Shown piece after piece: positions 59,573 to 64,000 of a stretch of DNA of 64,000 nucleotides; position 1 is the stretch's first letter, and the number at the start of each line of letters is the position of its first letter. This DNA is from Epiperipatus broadwayi (Eukaryota; Onychophora; Udeonychophora; Euonychophora; Peripatidae), in the NCBI GenBank assembly GCA_028023455.1, contig JAQFVV010006544.1, positions 124,001 through 188,000 on the forward strand, in the 5' to 3' direction. A program made the translations under genes and the position numbers. The notes beneath the pieces were generated by a model. The model was not told where the DNA came from and ran no database searches. It saw only the letters and a program-made list of their open reading frames with translations.

Positions 59573-62500
59573 CTGCAAATACACAACATAATTAATTATA
59601 TTCCAAAAATAATTGTGTATATGTGATATATCTATAAAACTTGTTAAGAATTAGATTAGGTCTATGAGTAATTGAATGTAGATTTTAAAAAAAAGATAAT
59701 AGAAAGTATTAGTCTGGAGAGTAGCTTCATATGATGCAGGAGTATAGAGTGGAAAATAATTACAGGATTTTGGAAAGAGGAGAGAGATAATTGAATAGAT
59801 AATATTAAAGAATTAATGAATTATTAAAGAATGAGTAAGATGAGGATATATTAGAGAAAAAAGAAAACTGAATAAAATAAAAAAAAGGAAAAAAATACGA
59901 TACATAATTTTAATGATAGGATTAAATATGAGAATCTGAAGAAAGAACAGTTAAAAAAAAACCTGGGAAAAGTGGTTTGTAGAATGATTGATTATTAAAA
60001 TTGAAATAGTATGTCATCTCAAAACTTTTATTAAATATAACCACAGCATGTAATTTTTGTCATCTGAAAACAATATTTGTTTTTCCATATTCTCAATTTT
60101 TCAAATATTGAAGTCAGAAACTTTAAAAATATAATTAAAACAAATTAATTCATTTTGTTATTGTATTTATAATATTTTAAACTTTATATTAACTACAATC
60201 ATAAAAAGTGAATCGTATATTCAATTGCATATTCTGGCACGTAACAAGACTTTCCAAGCAGTAAGCTTTTCGAATATTAGTCTTATTGATTAATAAATAT
60301 TTTGAACTTCATTTTGGTATGAAGTGACTAACCAAAGACAAAATAAATTTCTTATTTCAGGTATCAAATTTCTTACACAAGGATAAAACGATTCATGCTA
60401 AGTGCAGTTCATATTTTTAATGATTTGGAGAAAACATATTTATGTTAACAAATATAACTAGTTAAAAAAAACTTACCAACAAAAAAAAGTAAACCATAGG
60501 TTTATGCAAAAATATAAAATCATAAACTATCATAGGTGAAAGTGACATCATATTATGATCCTGTTTTATTTCTATAGTCAGTAAATTGACAATCATCTGA
60601 CAACTCAGATTAACCTGAGATATTTACATTCTTGCCAATAATAACTAATTATCCATTTACTAACAAACAATAGAGACTAGCTGGGCTAGTTATGGGTCAA
60701 CTACTTAAAAAAATGTATAAGCTTCATCTAGCTCTAATTCAAATCATAGATCATCGGCATAATAGATAATATGTTAATCACCATATTATGAAGCCTTCAT
60801 TATAAAAGATATTAACTTCAACTCCAAATCCATATGACATTATCCATATTTGATTAATAAAGTGAAGACTTAACTATGTCAAAGGCCTTTGTAAAATATA
60901 ACTTTCAAAAATAATTTCTGATGAAGATCAAAACATAAATACAAATATTGATTATATTATGACATTTGAAAAAGTTGTTCATAATCTGAATCTTTTTTAT
61001 TAACAAAAAATCTTAATCAGTTGAATTCTTAAATATTAGCAAAACAATATATATTTTTTTCCAATTAGATATTAAAATAATGTTTATCACACCATTGCCA
61101 AAATGAACTCACATAATTGTTTTTAAAAATAAAATATTATTGCTTTGTAATGATATTTGCACGTTCAGAGACAATTTTGGATACAAATGGATGACATTTT
61201 TTTATTGACTTTTCAAAAATTATTTTAAAAACCATAATAACAGAGATAAATTTCTATTTCATCCTAATGACATAATTAAAATAAAACAAATTAATATTTG
61301 TAATATTTTCTTGCCTAACAACACAAAATTTTATTCCGTTTTTACATTACATCCAAAAATAATGGTTTAAATAAGAAAGACTTACGTAAGTTCATTAAAA
61401 ATGAAATTAATAAATTAATTTATTAACCATGAATAATCTATCTATCATCATGGCAAATCAAATGTAGATTCAAAATTTTTTTATTAAAGTACTGAATCAA
61501 AATGGTATTGAATTTACATATTAAAAAATAAAGTTTACCATATGAAATGATATAAAAATCAATTATTTGCTGTAGCTGAAAATAAGAGTATAAATTTAAA
61601 GATTAGTAAGGTGAAAAAATTGAGTGAAAAACTATCATGATATAGTGTTCGACTTTGCACAATTCTTCATAATTGCATAGCATGCAACAAATATTAAATT
61701 TTATACACTATGGATAATCAAGTACTTAATTATTTATAATCACCATTATTTTCTTATTAAAACACAAGTTAGATGCTTTTCTCTATAGAATAATGTATTC
61801 TACAAAAAGGATTTTGTGCTGAGTTTCAGCATAAATTGCTTAAAATTTATCAATAAAATTTATTTGCATGATTAATATGTTTACCAATAAGAATTATCCT
61901 TAATTCTAGTAAACTGCCAGATTCTTCACTAGTAAAATTTTACGGCATTAATAAAGTACATTTCTAGCTTTTCAAACTGCCACAAATATTTTATGTCAAA
62001 TTTATTTTGGTGATCAGACTCAAAGATTTTTGTTGAAGTTCCATATTGCAGATTGTTGCCACCAATGCTGTTTGTTAGTTAGATTCAGCCCTATGCAATT
62101 TAACCAGTAAGAATAAAGAACTGGAAAATTAAAGGTTTTTGAAATGAAGATTATCCAGTTACTTCTGATGCTCAAACACTATAAGACTATTTTACATATT
62201 AGTTTAGATTCTCACTCCAACTTGTTTCCAGAAAATATTGAGTACTAATCAATGAATTTGTAATGTAGTACATGAAATCCCTATATGCTGACTAATTAAT
62301 ACTGAAAAATATAAAGATATTTCATATACAAAACCAGGTGAAATGTTATTCACACTTTACTTTTTAGATAAAATATATACTTTCAGAAAGGTAAAACATC
62401 TAATTTTCATCATGCATAGTTTGCGATTAAAAAAAATTGGCAAAATATTTGAATACAACTCAAAAAACAATAAAAGGATTATATATTTTAGTTTGCATAC

Positions 62501-63657
62501 TGAAAAATAAAAATTTTCTTTATCAGCACAATCAAAAAGTAAAAATTAATAGGAAAATTTCTAGACATTAAATTAGCAACTAAGCTTGAAAAAAAGATTC
62601 TAGTTCAAAACTTAAAAGTTATAATGCCTTTAACGTTAGAAGGAACTTGAGAGAAATTTGAAATTCATGATTGGTTTAAACTAAAAATATTTCTTTTGCC
62701 AATTTTCTTGAACTAATAATATTTCTGTAAACTATTTGTAGCAAAATTTAAAACTCATGAAATTAATCTCAATGAGGTGAAGTTCAATTTTTGGTTTTAA
62801 TCAGTAAGACAAATTTAGACATCTTATAATGAATATGCAACTTTTATCTATCTGAAAAAAAAAAAATTAATTAATCTTTTCTGCAAGACTTTCTTCAGTT
62901 ATATAATTATCATTTGACACCAGAAATGTATGTATAACAAACTTTTCCAATATGTTTATGCAATTTTTTTCTATATGCTTTTCTTTTCCATCAGAATTCA
63001 TTTAACTTAACTTTCCATCCAAGTCTAAAACTGCTCTATATTTTTTAAGTGATTTAATTTTTCCATTATCCTACTAAATTGTTATACAATCATCTTATCA
63101 TTATTTTAAGTTTTAATTCTTAAACTCATATCTTGAACTTTTAATTGATTGATGTCTTATTTAATCATTTCACATACAAAAATAACTTTAATTTACTTTA
63201 AAGTTTTAACAATTCTGTTCTCTGAAGAACATCAAATGAATAATAACCTATATATATTTCCTAAGTGTCCAAAATAAAACAGAATGGTAGAGTCACTGTT
63301 AATATGGGTCATACTGATTTTTATTCTTCACCCTTGTTTTACAATCCTCTATAATTCCATTTCTATTACGTTTTCTGAAGAGAGATCATTGAGAAAGCAT
63401 CTGGAATTATGCAATACTGCAAAAAGCGTACAGAATGTATCCATGTGTATACAAATGTAAAACGTGGATATATCAAAAAATACATACATACTTTGAATGC
63501 TTTCTCACATTATATTAGAAATAATAAGTGTTTAAAAGATCCACCACTAGAAGCAGGATATAGTTTCAGAATAGACAGACATAAATGCTATACTGTTGCT
63601 AAAATAAAAACACATCATGCATTCATAATTTTCCAATGCCAATCTACAACTTGGCTT

Positions 63658-63715
63658 TTCCAGATATGCTAGATCTAAATACCTGTTTCTCCAGATATGC
63701 TAGAAATCTAAATAC
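63658..63715. repeat. ~32-bp tandem duplication
   Basis: TCCAGATATGCTAGATCTAA and TCCAGATATGCTAGAAATCT, each followed by AATACC, lie side by side. Confidence 0.85.
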
Positions 63716-63969
63716 CCATTAACCACATCAGAATATTTAGCCATACTTTCTTATATAAAAAGATTTATAGAATTTATTTTATTTTTCTTTATATAAATTT
63801 CTATGCATAAATTTAAAAAAAATATTGCCTTACTTAAGACAATTATTCTAAAAGTACATCAAACAAATTTATCAAAATAAAAATATATATGAATAATAAA
63901 TTTCAATGACATATTATTCATACATATTGGAATGTAATGCTATTTATTATTTACAAATATACTACTAAC

Positions 63970-64000
63970 CTGAGGAAGATCATATAATCCAAGTTTATAA
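63970..64000 (-). CDS. partial coding exon of the same gene, cut by the window edge
   Basis: On the minus strand the last 31 bases of an exon end in CCTCAG followed by GTTAGTAG, a good 5' splice site. Read so that the exon ends on a codon boundary it gives YKLGLYDLPQ, which joins in phase 0 to the exon at 59455-59572. The rest of the exon and all upstream exons lie beyond the end of the window. The intron to the next exon is about 4.4 kb. The evidence is short, but donor, phase and open frame agree with the two downstream exons. Confidence 0.65.

Larger units (their letters stand above)
54530..63969 (-). other. two large introns of the minus-strand gene
   Basis: The introns are 59573-63969 (about 4.4 kb) and 54530-59454 (about 4.9 kb), both GT-AG. 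The first holds AT-rich sequence in which I see no recognisable repeats, apart from a short tandem duplication near 63.66 kb. The second holds an RTE LINE 3' end (55.38-55.49 kb), an extremely AT-rich block with almost no C or G (about 55.8-57.9 kb), and a fold-back repeat (58.0-58.9 kb). I see no further coding exon with convincing splice sites in either. Confidence 0.7.

Noticed and set aside
63409-63672. 87-residue forward ORF near the right end
   Set aside because: Lies in the intron of the minus-strand gene, AT-rich codons, no domain and no splice context.
1-64000. CRISPR arrays, bacterial operons, rRNA genes
   Set aside because: No regularly spaced short repeats with unique spacers, no Shine-Dalgarno sites, and no rRNA sequence; all features are of animal type.

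Overview
This is a window of animal nuclear DNA, very AT-rich (about three-quarters A+T by eye). Almost all of it is intron or intergenic sequence packed with transposable-element remains and simple repeats. The evidence for an animal is one gene with GT-AG introns of 4-5 kb, RTE-clade LINEs with an endonuclease plus reverse transcriptase, Ty3/Gypsy-type LTR elements, tRNA-Gly-derived SINE-like copies, and long microsatellites. Nothing bacterial is present: no operons, no ribosome binding sites and no long real ORFs. The repeat content would suit a mollusc or another invertebrate, but I cannot name the species.

Layout. 1-2.4 kb: short minisatellites and a fold-back insertion. 4.6-12.6 kb: three copies of one RTE LINE, a degenerate forward copy, a 5'-truncated reverse copy, and a nearly full-length reverse copy at 9.4-12.6 kb. 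12.9-16.1 kb: a reverse-strand Gypsy-type element with both LTRs and a 5-bp target duplication that keeps Gag/protease remains but has lost RT and integrase. 17.1-18.05 kb: an AAT tract leading into an 868-bp GAA/TTC tract. 21.6-25.6 kb: four fold-back insertions in a row, one of them inside an RTE copy. 29.5-30.2 kb: another fold-back insertion, followed by a ~200-bp tandem repeat. 31.9-34.5 kb: GC- and CpG-richer DNA of unknown nature, partly promoter-like. 36.24-36.46 kb: a near-perfect 64-bp-arm hairpin. 37.1-43.7 kb: a second reverse-strand LTR element whose LTRs (2.75-2.93 kb) are over three times longer than its interior. 45-48 kb: an RTE 3' fragment and a 1.2-kb inverted/tandem fold-back. 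54.4-64.0 kb: the last three exons of one protein-coding gene on the minus strand, with large introns.

The most striking pattern is a set of palindromic (fold-back) insertions of several unrelated sequences, each flanked by direct repeats of 9 to 17 bp. Variable-length duplications fit LINE-type target-primed insertion better than a cut-and-paste transposase, which usually makes a fixed length. One family has four copies with duplications. One copy interrupts an RTE sequence whose uninterrupted form is also in this window, and another is a 52-bp copy that keeps only the two ends. I know of no named element class in animals with this combination, but I could not search for it. Only the terminal exons at 54.4-64 kb look like host protein-coding sequence.
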